64,000 nucleotides of DNA from Streptomyces spinosisporus (lineage in GTDB: Bacteria; Actinomycetota; Actinomycetes; Streptomycetales; Streptomycetaceae), in contig NZ_JALDAX010000015.1 of the NCBI RefSeq assembly GCF_022698145.1, forward strand, positions 186,001 to 250,000. Reading direction: 5' to 3'. How positions within the stretch are numbered: position 1 is the first letter of the stretch; each line of letters opens with the position of its first letter. Of this stretch, positions 41,629-51,203 are shown one piece after another. Below the pieces are notes generated by a model that saw only the letters and a program-made list of their open reading frames with translations, was not told where the DNA came from and did not search any database. A program made the position numbers and the translations under genes.

Positions 41629-42519
41629 GTGACCGAGCACGTCGAGTGGAGTGAGCCGGACAGCGGTGCGGCGCCGCCGGCCGGCAGCGCCGTCACGCCC
41701 GCCGACACCGCCGACGCCGCGCGCCTGGTCGCGTTCGGGCTGCAGCCCAAGCTGCAGCCCGCGCGGGACCAGGAGTACGCCGAGCTGCTGCGCCGCTACC
41801 GCGAGGACCCGCCGTTCGCACGGCTCGCGGACGCCGTGGCCACCGGGCTCGGACTCGTGGTGCTGGAGGTCTCCCCGCGCGCGGGGATGGCCGTCACGGC
41901 CGCCGAGGACTCGGTGTTCGCCGTCCGCATGGGCGACTACGCCCGTCGTACGTCCGCCGACGGCGGCGACCGCTTCCTGCACGGCCTGGCCCATCTCGCC
42001 ATCGCCGCCATGGCGTTCCCGCGCCCCGAGGACCTGGCCGACGACGGATACATCGGACGAGTCTCCGTCAACGGCGTCGACACCTTCGTACGACAGGCCT
42101 GCCGCCGCCTGGAGGAGCGTGCGGAGCAGCACGGCGACAACACCGACCCGGCCACCGACGCACCCGGCCTGGAGGCCGCGTGGCGGATCTGGGTCAGACG
42201 CAGCGCGACCGGCGCCACCAAGGACGCACGCAGACTGGCTGGTTCCACCACCGGCATCGTCGGCAAGGCCGCCGCGTTCCTGACCGACTCCGGCTTCCTG
42301 CAGCGCACCGGCGACGACAACGGCGGCACGTACCGCACGACGTCGCGCTACCAGCTCCAGGTCCGGGACATGGCGGGCAGCGCTGCGATGGCCGAGCTGC
42401 TGGAGCTGGGCGTCGTCCCGGTCACCGACGGCACACCGACGCTGCTGCCCGCCCAGGACACCGACGACCTCGAGCTGGCCGCCGACGCCGGACTGCCGTT
42501 CCACTCGTCCCGCTCCTGA
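41629..42519 (+). CDS. MksE/JetB-like (KITE-type) subunit of an SMC system
   Basis: 296-aa protein. The middle (YAELLRRYREDPPFARLADAVATGLGLVVLEV) and C-terminal half (AWRIWVRRSATGATKDARRLAGSTTGIVGKAAAFLTDSGFLQRTGDDNGGTYRTTSRYQLQVRDM) read as two winged-helix domains. That suits a MukE/MksE/JetB dimerising subunit that bridges the kleisin and the SMC heads. It lies 52 bp after the kleisin-like gene and 37 bp before the SMC-like gene. Start GTG 41629 has AAGGAG upstream. Function by context. Confidence 0.68.
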   Translation: MTEHVEWSEPDSGAAPPAGSAVTPADTADAARLVAFGLQPKLQPARDQEYAELLRRYREDPPFARLADAVATGLGLVVLEVSPRAGMAVTAAEDSVFAVRMGDYARRTSADGGDRFLHGLAHLAIAAMAFPRPEDLADDGYIGRVSVNGVDTFVRQACRRLEERAEQHGDNTDPATDAPGLEAAWRIWVRRSATGATKDARRLAGSTTGIVGKAAAFLTDSGFLQRTGDDNGGTYRTTSRYQLQVRDMAGSAAMAELLELGVVPVTDGTPTLLPAQDTDDLELAADAGLPFHSSRS

Positions 42520-42556
42520 ACCTCCCCCACCTGCCGAAGACTGACGAGAGTCCGCC

Positions 42557-45500
42557 ATGTACGAGCTGTCCCGGGTCCGCCTCTACTCCATCGGCCCCGC
42601 CGGTGCGCGCTATGCCGACACCGTGCTTGACCTGCGCGGCGTCGGCGAACCCGTACCCGACCCCGCGCCCACCCAGGCGGAGTTCTTCGAGGAGGAGCCG
42701 GTCGGCCCGCCCCGCCGCCCCGCACCGGCCGGCGTGCTCTTCCTGGAGAACGGCGGCGGCAAGTCCGTGCTGCTCAAGCTGATCTTCTCCGTGATGCTGC
42801 CGGGTCACCGCAACACCCTGGGCGGCGCCAGCTCCGGCGTGCTGCGCAAGTTCCTGCTCGCCGACGACTGCGGGCACGTAGCCCTGGAATGGCAGCACAC
42901 GCTGACCGGCGAATGCGTCGTCGTCGGCAAGGTCAGCGAGTGGCGCGGGCGACAGGTGTCCAACGACCCGCGGAAGTTCGCCGAGGCCTGGTACTCCTTC
43001 CGGCCCGGACCCGGGCTGTCCCTGGACAACCTTCCCGTCGCCGAGGCCACCGCCGTGCGACCCGTCGTCGAGGGCCAGTCCGGCGCCCAGGGCCGCAGGC
43101 GCACCATGAAGGGCTTCCGGGACGCCCTCACAGAGGCGGGCAAGGCGTACCCCCATCTGGAGGTGCACTGGGAGGAGGTCCACGACCGGTGGATCGAGCA
43201 CCTCGGCGACCTCGGCCTCGACCCCGAACTCTTCCGCTACCAGCGGGAGATGAACGCCGACGAGGGTGAGGCGGCCGGCCTCTTCGCGGTCAAGAAGGAC
43301 TCCGACTTCACCGACCTGCTGCTGCGCGCCGTCACCGACACCCGGGACACCGACGGCCTCGCCGACCTCGTCGGCGGCTTCGGCAACAAGCTCGGCCGCC
43401 GGGCCGAACTGATCGCCGAACGGGACTTCACCGCCGGTTCGGTGGACCTGCTCGGACGGATCATCGAGGCCGCCGCATCGCGCGCACGCGCGCGTGACAT
43501 CCACACCGGCGCCGAACGGCGTACGCGCGCACTGGCCCGCCGGCTCTCCGCGCGCGGCGTGCAGGAGCGGGTCAGGGCCGCCGACCTCGCCCAGCGCGTC
43601 ACGGCGGCCGCCTACGCGGTCACCCACTCCGAGTCGGCCCGCGAGCGCAGCGCGCTGATCGCCGCCGAACTCGCCTACCGCAACGCCTCCCTGGCGCTCG
43701 GCCGCGCCGAGAAGGCCGCCGCTGCACAGAAACGCGAGCTCGCCGACGCGCGCACCCTGCACTCCGCCTGGCAGGCCGCCGAGGCGGTGCTGCGCCACCG
43801 CGCCGCCGCCGACCGTGTCGCGCGCGTGGCCGCCGCGATCCAGGAGGCCGAGCGGGACGCCGCCCCCGCGCTCGCCGCCCGCACGAAGGCCGCCGTGGAT
43901 CTCGTACGAGCCCTCCACGCGGCCGCCGAACGCGCGGAGAGCCTCGCCAACGAGGAGGAGGAGCGGTCCGCCGCGCTGCAAGAGGTCAGCGAGGCCGCCT
44001 ACCGCGACTCGACCGCCGCCGCCACCGAGGCCCAGCGGGCCCGCAGCGAGGTCGGACATCTGCGCCAGCGCCTCACCGAGGTCGAGCAGGAGACGGCCGA
44101 GGCGGTGCGCGCGGGATGGCTCGACGACAGCGCACCCGACGCCGACCCGGCCCGCGCCGCCCTCGCCGCCAGCGACGCCGAGAAGACGGCGGTCGCCGCG
44201 TGGGACACGGCGCGTGAGGCGTCGCACCGGGCCACGGAGCACGCGCGCGAGGCGGCCTCCACGGAGTCCCGCGCCGAGCTGACGGCGGCTCGCGCGGCGG
44301 ACGCGGCCACCGCCGCCGAGCGGTCCTACGAGGCCGAGCGCCGCATCGCCGAATCGCTCGCCGCGGAGGAACGGCTGGCCGAACTGCTGAGCGTCTCCGG
44401 CAGCGACAGACCCACCACCGTCCCGCGGCCCCGACAGGAGACGGAGAGCGACCAGGCGGCGCTGACCCCCGAAGAGCTCGACCGGTTCGCCGACGAACTG
44501 CGCGAACTGCTCGACGACTCCGTCTCGTCCGCCGAGCGGCAGCTCTTCGAACTGCGCACCGCCGCGGCCGACGACGCCCGGATCCTGGGCGCGCTCGGCG
44601 ACGGAGGGCTGCTGCCGCCCGGCCCGGACGTCCTGGCCACCGTGGAGTTCCTCGGCGAGCACGGCATCCCGGCACTGCCCGGCTGGCGCTACCTCGCCCA
44701 GGCCGTCGACCCGGCCGACCACGCGCGCGTGCTGGCCGCCCGGCCGGAACTCGTCGACGGCGTGATCATCACCGACCCCGACACGCACAGCCGGGCCCGC
44801 GAGACGCTGAGCGAGGCGGCGCTGCTGCCCAGGTCCGCCGTGGCCGTCGGCACCGCCGCCGCTCTCCTCGCGCCCACACCGGCCACGGACTCGGGCGACG
44901 GCGGTGACGGCAGTGTCTTCCTCGTGCCGCCGAACCCGGCTATGCACGACGAGCACGCCGCCGACGAGGAACGGCAGGCACTGCGCGCGCGGGCGGCCGA
45001 GCGGGACGAGGAGATCAGGACGCTCGCCGCACGCCTCGGCAAGGACCGGGAGCTGGCGGCTCGCCTCGCCTCCTGGCGCACGGGCTGCCCGGCGGGCCGG
45101 CTCGTCGAACTGGCCCAGGCCGCCCACGAAGCGCGCGCGTTCGCCGAGGAGGCCGAGACCGAGCTGGCCGAGGCGCGCGCGATCCGGGCCGAGGCCGACG
45201 AGACCGCCGCCGAGGCCGCACAGGCGCGCGACGAGCGGCAGGAGGCCGCCCAGCGCGCCCGGCGCTCGGCCGACGCCCTCGCGGGGCTCGCCTTCCGGCT
45301 GCGCGAGCGCGCGGGCTGGCAGGTCAAGGTGCGCGAACTGGCCGACGAGGGCGCCGAGTCCGAGGCGCGCGCCCAGGCCTGTCTTGAGCGCGCCCGGGCC
45401 GCCGACGAGGACCGCCGTGCCGCCCAGCGCGCCGCCGACGACGCCCGCCGCACCGCACGGGCCCTGCGCGCCGAGCGCGCCGAGATCGCGGGCGCCCCCG

Positions 45501-47188
45501 ACGACGTACCGGAGGACGACTCAGCGGCCCCGAAGTCCTCGCTGCCCGCCCTGCGCGAGGCCTATCGCGCCGCCTCCCAGGTCTACGAGAAGGTCGGCGT
45601 CGGCACCGATCTGCGGGCCGAGCAGGCGCGCGCCGAGAGCGACGAGAGCGCTGCACGCACCGAGCTGGACCGGCTCAGCAACAAGGTCCGCACGCGCGCG
45701 GAACAGCTGCTGCAGTCGCCGGAGGGGTCCGACGGCCCGTCCCGGCAGTCGGCCGCCGCGCGGGCCGAGGAGCTGGTGCAGCTCCTGGAGACCCGGATGT
45801 CCACCGCGAGCGAGCAGCTCGGGCGGCTGCGCGGCGAGGCCGAGCGGCACGCGCCCGAGGAGGGCGAGGCGCACACCGAACTGCCGGAAGAGCTCCAGCC
45901 GCGCGACGCCGAGCACGCGCAGGCGCTGCTGCGCACGGCGACGAGCGAACTCGCCTCCCGCACCGAGGCGTTGACTGAAGCCAGGGAGGCACACGCCGAG
46001 CTCCTCGAGGCGCACCGCGTGGCCGAGGACGCCGCCGGCGGCTTCGAGGAGATCGCCGCGATGCTCCGCGACCTGCTGCGCGAGCACAGCTTCGAGGAGG
46101 AGCAGGAGGAGCCGGAGCCGTACCCCGGCAGCCTGGAGGAGGCACGGCACGCGGCCGCCGAGGCCCGCCGCTCGCTGCGCGGCTGCGCCGCCGATCTGTC
46201 GTCCGCCGAGGCCGCCGTGCGCGAGGCGAGCGACGTACTGGTCCGGCACGCCAACTCCACGCGCTACGAGCAGGTCCGCACCCCGGCGCGGCAGCAGATC
46301 CGTGAGCTGCCCGCCTCCGCGCTGCCCGAGCACGCCCAGAAGTGGGCCGAGGCCTTCGCGCCCCGACTGCGTGTCCTCTCCGACGAGTTGGCGCAATTGG
46401 AGCGCAACCGCGACTCGATCGTGGATCGTCTGCGCGGCCTGGTCGAGTCGGCACTGGCGACCCTGCGCTCCGCGCAGCGGCTCTCCCGGCTGCCCGAGGG
46501 GCTCGGCGAGTGGTCGGGGCAGGAGTTCCTGCGCATCCGGTTCGAGGAGCCGGACCAGGCCACGCTCACCGAACGCCTCGGCGAGGTCATCGACGAGGCG
46601 ACCCGGGCGGCCGTGAAGAAGAACTCCGACCTGCGCCGCGACGGCATGTCCCTGCTGTTGCGGGGTGTGGGCGCGGCCCTGCAGCCCAAGGGCGTGGCCG
46701 TCGAGATCCTCAAGCCGGACGCTGTGCTGCGCGCCGAGCGCGTGCCCGTCGGGCAGATGGGCGACGTGTTCTCCGGCGGCCAGCTGCTCACCGCGGCCAT
46801 CGCCCTGTACTGCACGATGGCCGCGCTGCGCTCGAACGACCGGGGCCGCGACAAGCACCGGCACGCCGGCACCCTGTTCCTCGACAACCCCATCGGGCGC
46901 GCCAACGCCACCTATCTGCTGGAACTCCAGCGGGCCGTGTCCGACGCGCTCGGCGTCCAGCTCCTCTACACCACCGGCCTGTTCGACACGACCGCCCTGG
47001 CGGAGTTCCCACTGGTCATCCGGCTGCGCAACGACGCCGACCTACGGGCCGGGCTGAAGTACATCAGCGTGGAGGAGCACCTCCGACCCGGCCTGCCCCA
47101 GCAGACCCCGGCCGAGGAGGACGAGGCGGTGCACAGCGAGATCACGGCGACCCGCATGTTCAAGAGACCGGCACCCAGCGCAACGTGA
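42557..47188 (+). CDS. SMC-like (MukB/MksB/JetC-type) ATPase
   Basis: 1543-aa ATPase of SMC/RecN architecture. The head Walker A is LFLENGGGKSVLLKL (Lys69), lacking the first Gly of the usual GxxxxGK. Coiled coil runs from about 250 to 660. A globular hinge-like segment follows at about 670-800 (ILGALGDGGLLPPG; VDGVIITDPDTHSRARETL), then coiled coil to about 1380. The C-terminal head half has the signature FSGGQLLTAAIAL (1405-1417) and Walker B TLFLDNPIG (1439-1447), with a His-loop-like region after LLYTTGLFD. LDNP resembles MukB/JetC, not bacterial SMC. Such proteins extrude DNA loops and in Wadjet act against plasmids. ATG 42557 has a weak GAGAG site. Confidence 0.88.
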   Translation: MYELSRVRLYSIGPAGARYADTVLDLRGVGEPVPDPAPTQAEFFEEEPVGPPRRPAPAGVLFLENGGGKSVLLKLIFSVMLPGHRNTLGGASSGVLRKFLLADDCGHVALEWQHTLTGECVVVGKVSEWRGRQVSNDPRKFAEAWYSFRPGPGLSLDNLPVAEATAVRPVVEGQSGAQGRRRTMKGFRDALTEAGKAYPHLEVHWEEVHDRWIEHLGDLGLDPELFRYQREMNADEGEAAGLFAVKKDSDFTDLLLRAVTDTRDTDGLADLVGGFGNKLGRRAELIAERDFTAGSVDLLGRIIEAAASRARARDIHTGAERRTRALARRLSARGVQERVRAADLAQRVTAAAYAVTHSESARERSALIAAELAYRNASLALGRAEKAAAAQKRELADARTLHSAWQAAEAVLRHRAAADRVARVAAAIQEAERDAAPALAARTKAAVDLVRALHAAAERAESLANEEEERSAALQEVSEAAYRDSTAAATEAQRARSEVGHLRQRLTEVEQETAEAVRAGWLDDSAPDADPARAALAASDAEKTAVAAWDTAREASHRATEHAREAASTESRAELTAARAADAATAAERSYEAERRIAESLAAEERLAELLSVSGSDRPTTVPRPRQETESDQAALTPEELDRFADELRELLDDSVSSAERQLFELRTAAADDARILGALGDGGLLPPGPDVLATVEFLGEHGIPALPGWRYLAQAVDPADHARVLAARPELVDGVIITDPDTHSRARETLSEAALLPRSAVAVGTAAALLAPTPATDSGDGGDGSVFLVPPNPAMHDEHAADEERQALRARAAERDEEIRTLAARLGKDRELAARLASWRTGCPAGRLVELAQAAHEARAFAEEAETELAEARAIRAEADETAAEAAQARDERQEAAQRARRSADALAGLAFRLRERAGWQVKVRELADEGAESEARAQACLERARAADEDRRAAQRAADDARRTARALRAERAEIAGAPDDVPEDDSAAPKSSLPALREAYRAASQVYEKVGVGTDLRAEQARAESDESAARTELDRLSNKVRTRAEQLLQSPEGSDGPSRQSAAARAEELVQLLETRMSTASEQLGRLRGEAERHAPEEGEAHTELPEELQPRDAEHAQALLRTATSELASRTEALTEAREAHAELLEAHRVAEDAAGGFEEIAAMLRDLLREHSFEEEQEEPEPYPGSLEEARHAAAEARRSLRGCAADLSSAEAAVREASDVLVRHANSTRYEQVRTPARQQIRELPASALPEHAQKWAEAFAPRLRVLSDELAQLERNRDSIVDRLRGLVESALATLRSAQRLSRLPEGLGEWSGQEFLRIRFEEPDQATLTERLGEVIDEATRAAVKKNSDLRRDGMSLLLRGVGAALQPKGVAVEILKPDAVLRAERVPVGQMGDVFSGGQLLTAAIALYCTMAALRSNDRGRDKHRHAGTLFLDNPIGRANATYLLELQRAVSDALGVQLLYTTGLFDTTALAEFPLVIRLRNDADLRAGLKYISVEEHLRPGLPQQTPAEEDEAVHSEITATRMFKRPAPSAT

Positions 47189-47285
47189 GCGGGGCGGCGG
47201 CCCGGGAGCGCGGCAACTCGGCCCCAGGGCGCGCCGGTTGACCTCTGGCGTGTCCCGGCCGGGCTCACAAGCCTCCGGACGTGGC

Positions 47286-47780
47286 TCAGGAGTGCGACAA
47301 CTGGCCGGCCGCGCCCCTCCTGCGTATCCGCTCCTGGGCACGCTCGTCGGCCCTCGCCTGCCGCCGTGCCCGGCGGCGCTCGCGGCGCAGCGCCCGTGCG
47401 GTGCTGCTCGGATCCGACACGACGCCGTAGCGCTGATTCCACACCTGGCGGGTCACCCAGACGTCGAGCGCGCCCCAGGTGGCCACCACGGTGCTCACGA
47501 TGCTGCTGATCACCATCGGGAAGGCCAGCCAGGATCCGGCCATGGTGCAGAAGAAGGCCACCATCGCCTGGATCAGCGTCACGGCGATGATGATCACCGC
47601 ACGCACCGCCGCCGTCCGCACCGGATCCGGCATCCGGCGTCGTGACGCCGCTTCCTCGATCCACAACGGGCGGTGCTCGTCTGCCGGAATGTCGCGATCC
47701 GGCGCCTCAGGGCGCCGTCGCACCGTCGGGTCCGCCACCGCGTCGTCCCCGTGCGCCACGCGCTGCTCCGCCGTGCCCAT
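47286..47780 (-). CDS. Two-span membrane protein of unknown function
   Basis: 164-aa protein. A hydrophilic N-terminal region (about 60 residues) is followed by two membrane spans (about residues 60-82 and 84-106; AVIIIAVTLIQAMVAFFCTMAG then PMVISSIVSTVVATWGAL). A strongly basic C-terminal tail (RRERRRARRQARADERAQERIRRRG) could bind nucleic acid or membrane lipids. ATG 47780 is used; GTG 47783 directly precedes it, and GGGAG is at a suitable distance for either. It converges on the SMC operon. Confidence 0.65.
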   Translation of the reverse strand: MGTAEQRVAHGDDAVADPTVRRRPEAPDRDIPADEHRPLWIEEAASRRRMPDPVRTAAVRAVIIIAVTLIQAMVAFFCTMAGSWLAFPMVISSIVSTVVATWGALDVWVTRQVWNQRYGVVSDPSSTARALRRERRRARRQARADERAQERIRRRGAAGQLSHS

Positions 47781-48197
47781 CACCGTGTCACTCCCCACTG
47801 CCGGCAGACCGCTCACTCCGTGCCCGACGGCACGGCTCCCCATTGGTTGCCCGGCTTGCGCTGTTTTACGCCGTCCAAGTCCAAGGCGCGGCTCCTGCAG
47901 CCGATTCCGCCCCCATGTCCCGTAAGAAGGACGAACGAGGCATCCCCAAGATTCCCAAGCAGCGTAAATTTCCGGCCAACTGCCCAGGCGGGCCCGTCGG
48001 ACGGGTTTCGGCGGCCGTCAAAGAATCGAGGCGGCAATCTCCCCCAATGGCCGGACAACTCCCCATGTCTCGTCGGCCGCGCGGAAGTTCAGGTTCCGGA
48101 CGGCTCTTCGAGTTACCTATGGGTCAGTAGTAGGCTCGCGCCGTTTGTTGACGTACATGTGTACCCCCGGCCAGTGGGGGTCGAGCTGGGGGAGGCC
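47781..48197. other. 417-bp gap before the conservon
   Basis: Holds the cvnA promoter region. Near its end is TTGACG (48148-48153) overlapping the inverted repeat GTACA-TG-TGTAC (48153-48164), then CCCCC/GGGGG arms around 48165-48180. No convincing -10 was found at normal spacing. An open stretch at 47915 (a lysine-rich frame) has no ribosome site and is not called. Confidence 0.4.
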
Positions 48198-51100
48198 ATG
48201 CGCTTTCGCGGGAAGTCGATCCGCCGGAAGATCGTGGCGCTGCTTCTCGTGCCGCTGGTGTCCCTCACCGCGATCTGGGGCTTCGCCACGGTACTGACGG
48301 GACGCGAGGCAGGGGACCTGTTCAATGTGTCGCGCGTGGTGGAGAAGATCGGTTATCCGATCGAGGACACCGTGCGCGTCGTGCAGCAGGAGCGCCGCCA
48401 GACCCTCGTCTATCTGGCCGACCCCCGGGCGTCCGAGGGGTTCGCCGACCTGCGGCGCAGCCGCACCGCCACGGACAGGGCCATCGGCGAGATCCGGAAG
48501 AACGCCAAGAACCCCGATGTGCGCGACGCGTTGGGCGAGGGCAACGACGAGCGGCTGACCACCGTGCTGGAGGCCTTCGACGGCATCGACGCCCTGCGCC
48601 GCAGCGTCGAGGACGGCACCGTCGACCGCGCCCAGGCACTCGACCTCTACAACAGGCTGGTCGACCCCTGCTACGTCCTCCTCAGCAATCTCCATGTCCT
48701 CGACAACGTCGAGATGGACAAGCAGTACCGCGCCCTGGTCAACCTCGCCCGCGCCCGCGAACTGCTCTCCCGCGAGGACGCCCTCCTCGGCTCCTCGCTG
48801 ATCGTCGGCAAACTCACGCGCGAGGAGAGCCGCGACGTCACCGACCTGGCGGCCCAGCGCAGCCTGATGTACGACGTCAACCTGCCGCTGCTGCCCTCGT
48901 CGGAACGCGAACGCTACGAGGACTTCTGGAAGAACGCCGCCACCGCGCCGCTGCGTGTGGCCGAGCAGCGTGTCGTCTCCTCCGACGGCGGCAGGCCCGA
49001 GGTCTCCGCGCAGAGCTGGGACTCCACCGCGGGCAATGTGCTCGACAAGCTCGGCACCCTCAACGACCAGGCCGGTGACCGCTATCAGGACCGCGTCCGC
49101 CCGGTCGCCATGGGCGTCATCGCCAAGGCGGCCATCGCCGGTGTGCTCGGTCTGATCGCCCTGCTGCTCTCGCTCTTCCTGTCCGTGCGCGTCGGCCGCG
49201 GCCTCATCCGCGACCTGCGGCAACTGCGCCTGGAAGCCCACGAGGCATCGGGGGTGCGGCTGCCCAGCGTCATGCGCCGGCTGTCCGCGGGCGAGCAGGT
49301 CGACGTGGAGACCGAGGCCCCCCGCCTCGAATACGACAAGAACGAGATCGGCGAGGTCGGCCAGGCCCTCAACACCCTCCAGCGCGCGGCCGTCGAGGCC
49401 GCCGTCAAGCAGGCCGAGCTGCGCGCCGGGGTGTCCGAGGTGTTCGTCAACCTCGCCCGCCGCAGCCAGGTCCTGCTGCACAAGCAGCTCACCCTGCTCG
49501 ACACCATGGAGCGCCGGACCGAGGACACCGACGAACTCGCCGACCTGTTCCGCCTCGACCACCTGACGACCCGTATGCGGCGGCACGCCGAGGGCCTCGT
49601 CATCCTCTCCGGCGCCGCTCCGTCCCGGCAGTGGCGCAAGCCCGTCCAGCTCATGGACGTCGTCCGGGCCGCCGTCGCCGAGGTCGAGGACTACGAACGC
49701 ATCGAGGTCCGCCGGCTGCCGCGGATCGCCGTGACCGGTCCCGCCGTCGCCGACCTCACGCATCTCGTGGCCGAACTCCTGGAGAACGCCACGGTGTTCT
49801 CCCCGCCGCACACGGCCGTCCAGGTCCTGGGAGAGCGGGTCGCCAACGGCTTCACCCTGGAGATCCACGACCGCGGCCTCGGTATGGCCGCCGACGCTCT
49901 CCTGGACGCCAACCTCCGGCTCGCCGAGACCCCGGAGTTCGAGCTGTCCGACACCGACCGGCTCGGTCTGTTCGTGGTCAGCCGGCTCGCCCAGCGGCAG
50001 AACGTGCGCGTCTCCCTGCAGCCGTCCCCGTACGGCGGCACGACCGCTGTCGTCTTCGTCCCCGACGCTCTGCTGACGGACGACGTCCCGGACACCAATG
50101 GCATCGGCTTCCGGCTCGACCGGCCCCACCCCACGAAGGAGGCCGAGCTGGAGGAGGGCCGCCGCACGGCGCTCTCCCGGATGCCCGTGCAGCTTCCGGG
50201 TCTGCCCGCCCCCCTCCTGAACGGTCCCATCGAACTGGAGGCACCGGTCGACCTCGACGCCGTCGAGGACTTCCCCGGCGCACTGGACGGCGAGGACAGC
50301 GAACGCGGCGGGATCTTCCGCCCCCGACGGTCCATCGCCCTCGCCGAGGACGAGACGGCCGGCCGCGGCGACAGCCCTCTCCCCGACCACCCCGGCACCC
50401 ACGAACCCGCCCGCTTCGACACCACCGACGACATGGGCACTTCGCTGCGCCGCACGCCCAAGCTGGTCAGCTCGCACGGACGCCCCGTCACCGAGCAGCG
50501 ATCGCGGCGCGAGGACACCACCGACGAGCCGTCGACAGGCACCGATCGCCCCGAGCCGGAGGCCGCACCGCTGCCGCAGCGCCGCCGGGGCGTCGAGCCC
50601 ACCGCGGGCCGGGGCTCGGACCGCCCCGACCAGGACGCCGCACCACCGCTGCCGACCCGCCGGCGCGGAGCCTCACCGCTGCGTCCCGGTACGACCGATC
50701 CAGGCAGGACCGATCCAGGCAGGACCGATCCAGGCAGGACCGATCCCGCCGCGAGCGATTCCGGCACGACCGCTCCCGGCCCGTCCCTCGAGCACCCGGC
50801 ATCCCCGGCACCCGAGCATCCGACCGGCGCCGACCGCCCGACCGCCGACGAGGGCCCGCAGCCGCCTGCTCTGCCCGGACGCAGCCGTCCGGCCGCGGCA
50901 GCATCCGGTGGCGACGACCAGGCCGGGCGGCGTCCCGGCCGTGCGCCGCAGGACACGGGTTCCGGCACGGGGCCGCTGCCCCGGCGCGTACGCCAGGCCA
51001 ATCTGGCTCCACAGCTGAAGCAGAGCGCCGAGCGACGCCCGCAGGAGACCTCGCCGCCCGTGGAGCGGGACGCCGACGAGGTACGCAGCCGGATGGCCTC

Positions 51101-51203
51101 GCTCCAGCGCGGCTGGCAGCGTGGCCGCACTGAGAACGCCGCGGGCGACAACGCCCACAGCGGCACAGCACCACAAGGAACGACAGAGGGGGACGGTCGA
51201 TGA
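48198..51203 (+). CDS. cvnA: Conservon sensor histidine-kinase-like protein CvnA
   Basis: 1001-aa membrane sensor. Two spans (about residues 11-30 and 311-332) flank an extracytoplasmic nitrate/sulfate-sensing-type helical domain. A HAMP-like linker and dimerisation helices follow. A GHKL ATPase domain comes next (N box HLVAELLENATVFSPP at about 520; G box DRGLGMAADALL near 557). The tail from about 640 is long, disordered and Pro/Asp/Arg-rich, with a 15-bp tandem repeat in its DNA. CvnA proteins start a four-gene system (A-B-C-D) with a Ras-like GTPase. ATG 48198 has GGGGGAGG. The last bases overlap cvnB. Confidence 0.9.
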   Translation: MRFRGKSIRRKIVALLLVPLVSLTAIWGFATVLTGREAGDLFNVSRVVEKIGYPIEDTVRVVQQERRQTLVYLADPRASEGFADLRRSRTATDRAIGEIRKNAKNPDVRDALGEGNDERLTTVLEAFDGIDALRRSVEDGTVDRAQALDLYNRLVDPCYVLLSNLHVLDNVEMDKQYRALVNLARARELLSREDALLGSSLIVGKLTREESRDVTDLAAQRSLMYDVNLPLLPSSERERYEDFWKNAATAPLRVAEQRVVSSDGGRPEVSAQSWDSTAGNVLDKLGTLNDQAGDRYQDRVRPVAMGVIAKAAIAGVLGLIALLLSLFLSVRVGRGLIRDLRQLRLEAHEASGVRLPSVMRRLSAGEQVDVETEAPRLEYDKNEIGEVGQALNTLQRAAVEAAVKQAELRAGVSEVFVNLARRSQVLLHKQLTLLDTMERRTEDTDELADLFRLDHLTTRMRRHAEGLVILSGAAPSRQWRKPVQLMDVVRAAVAEVEDYERIEVRRLPRIAVTGPAVADLTHLVAELLENATVFSPPHTAVQVLGERVANGFTLEIHDRGLGMAADALLDANLRLAETPEFELSDTDRLGLFVVSRLAQRQNVRVSLQPSPYGGTTAVVFVPDALLTDDVPDTNGIGFRLDRPHPTKEAELEEGRRTALSRMPVQLPGLPAPLLNGPIELEAPVDLDAVEDFPGALDGEDSERGGIFRPRRSIALAEDETAGRGDSPLPDHPGTHEPARFDTTDDMGTSLRRTPKLVSSHGRPVTEQRSRREDTTDEPSTGTDRPEPEAAPLPQRRRGVEPTAGRGSDRPDQDAAPPLPTRRRGASPLRPGTTDPGRTDPGRTDPGRTDPAASDSGTTAPGPSLEHPASPAPEHPTGADRPTADEGPQPPALPGRSRPAAAASGGDDQAGRRPGRAPQDTGSGTGPLPRRVRQANLAPQLKQSAERRPQETSPPVERDADEVRSRMASLQRGWQRGRTENAAGDNAHSGTAPQGTTEGDGR
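50691..50746 (+). repeat. 15-bp tandem repeat in cvnA tail
   Basis: AGGCAGGACCGATCC occurs three times in a row (50702-50716, 50717-50731, 50732-50746) after a partial unit at 50691-50701. In the cvnA frame each unit encodes Gly-Arg-Thr-Asp-Pro-like pentapeptides, in a disordered tail. Confidence 0.85.

Noticed and set aside
42422..45127. A 901-codon minus-strand frame in the SMC-like gene
   Set aside because: Antisense to the first half of the SMC-like ATPase; Gly/Arg/Val-rich with no domain.
47915..48130. A lysine-rich short frame before cvnA
   Set aside because: No ribosome site and no similarity that I recognise; probably part of the cvnA leader region.
48117..50477. A 786-codon minus-strand frame
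   Set aside because: Antisense to cvnA, with no recognisable domain.
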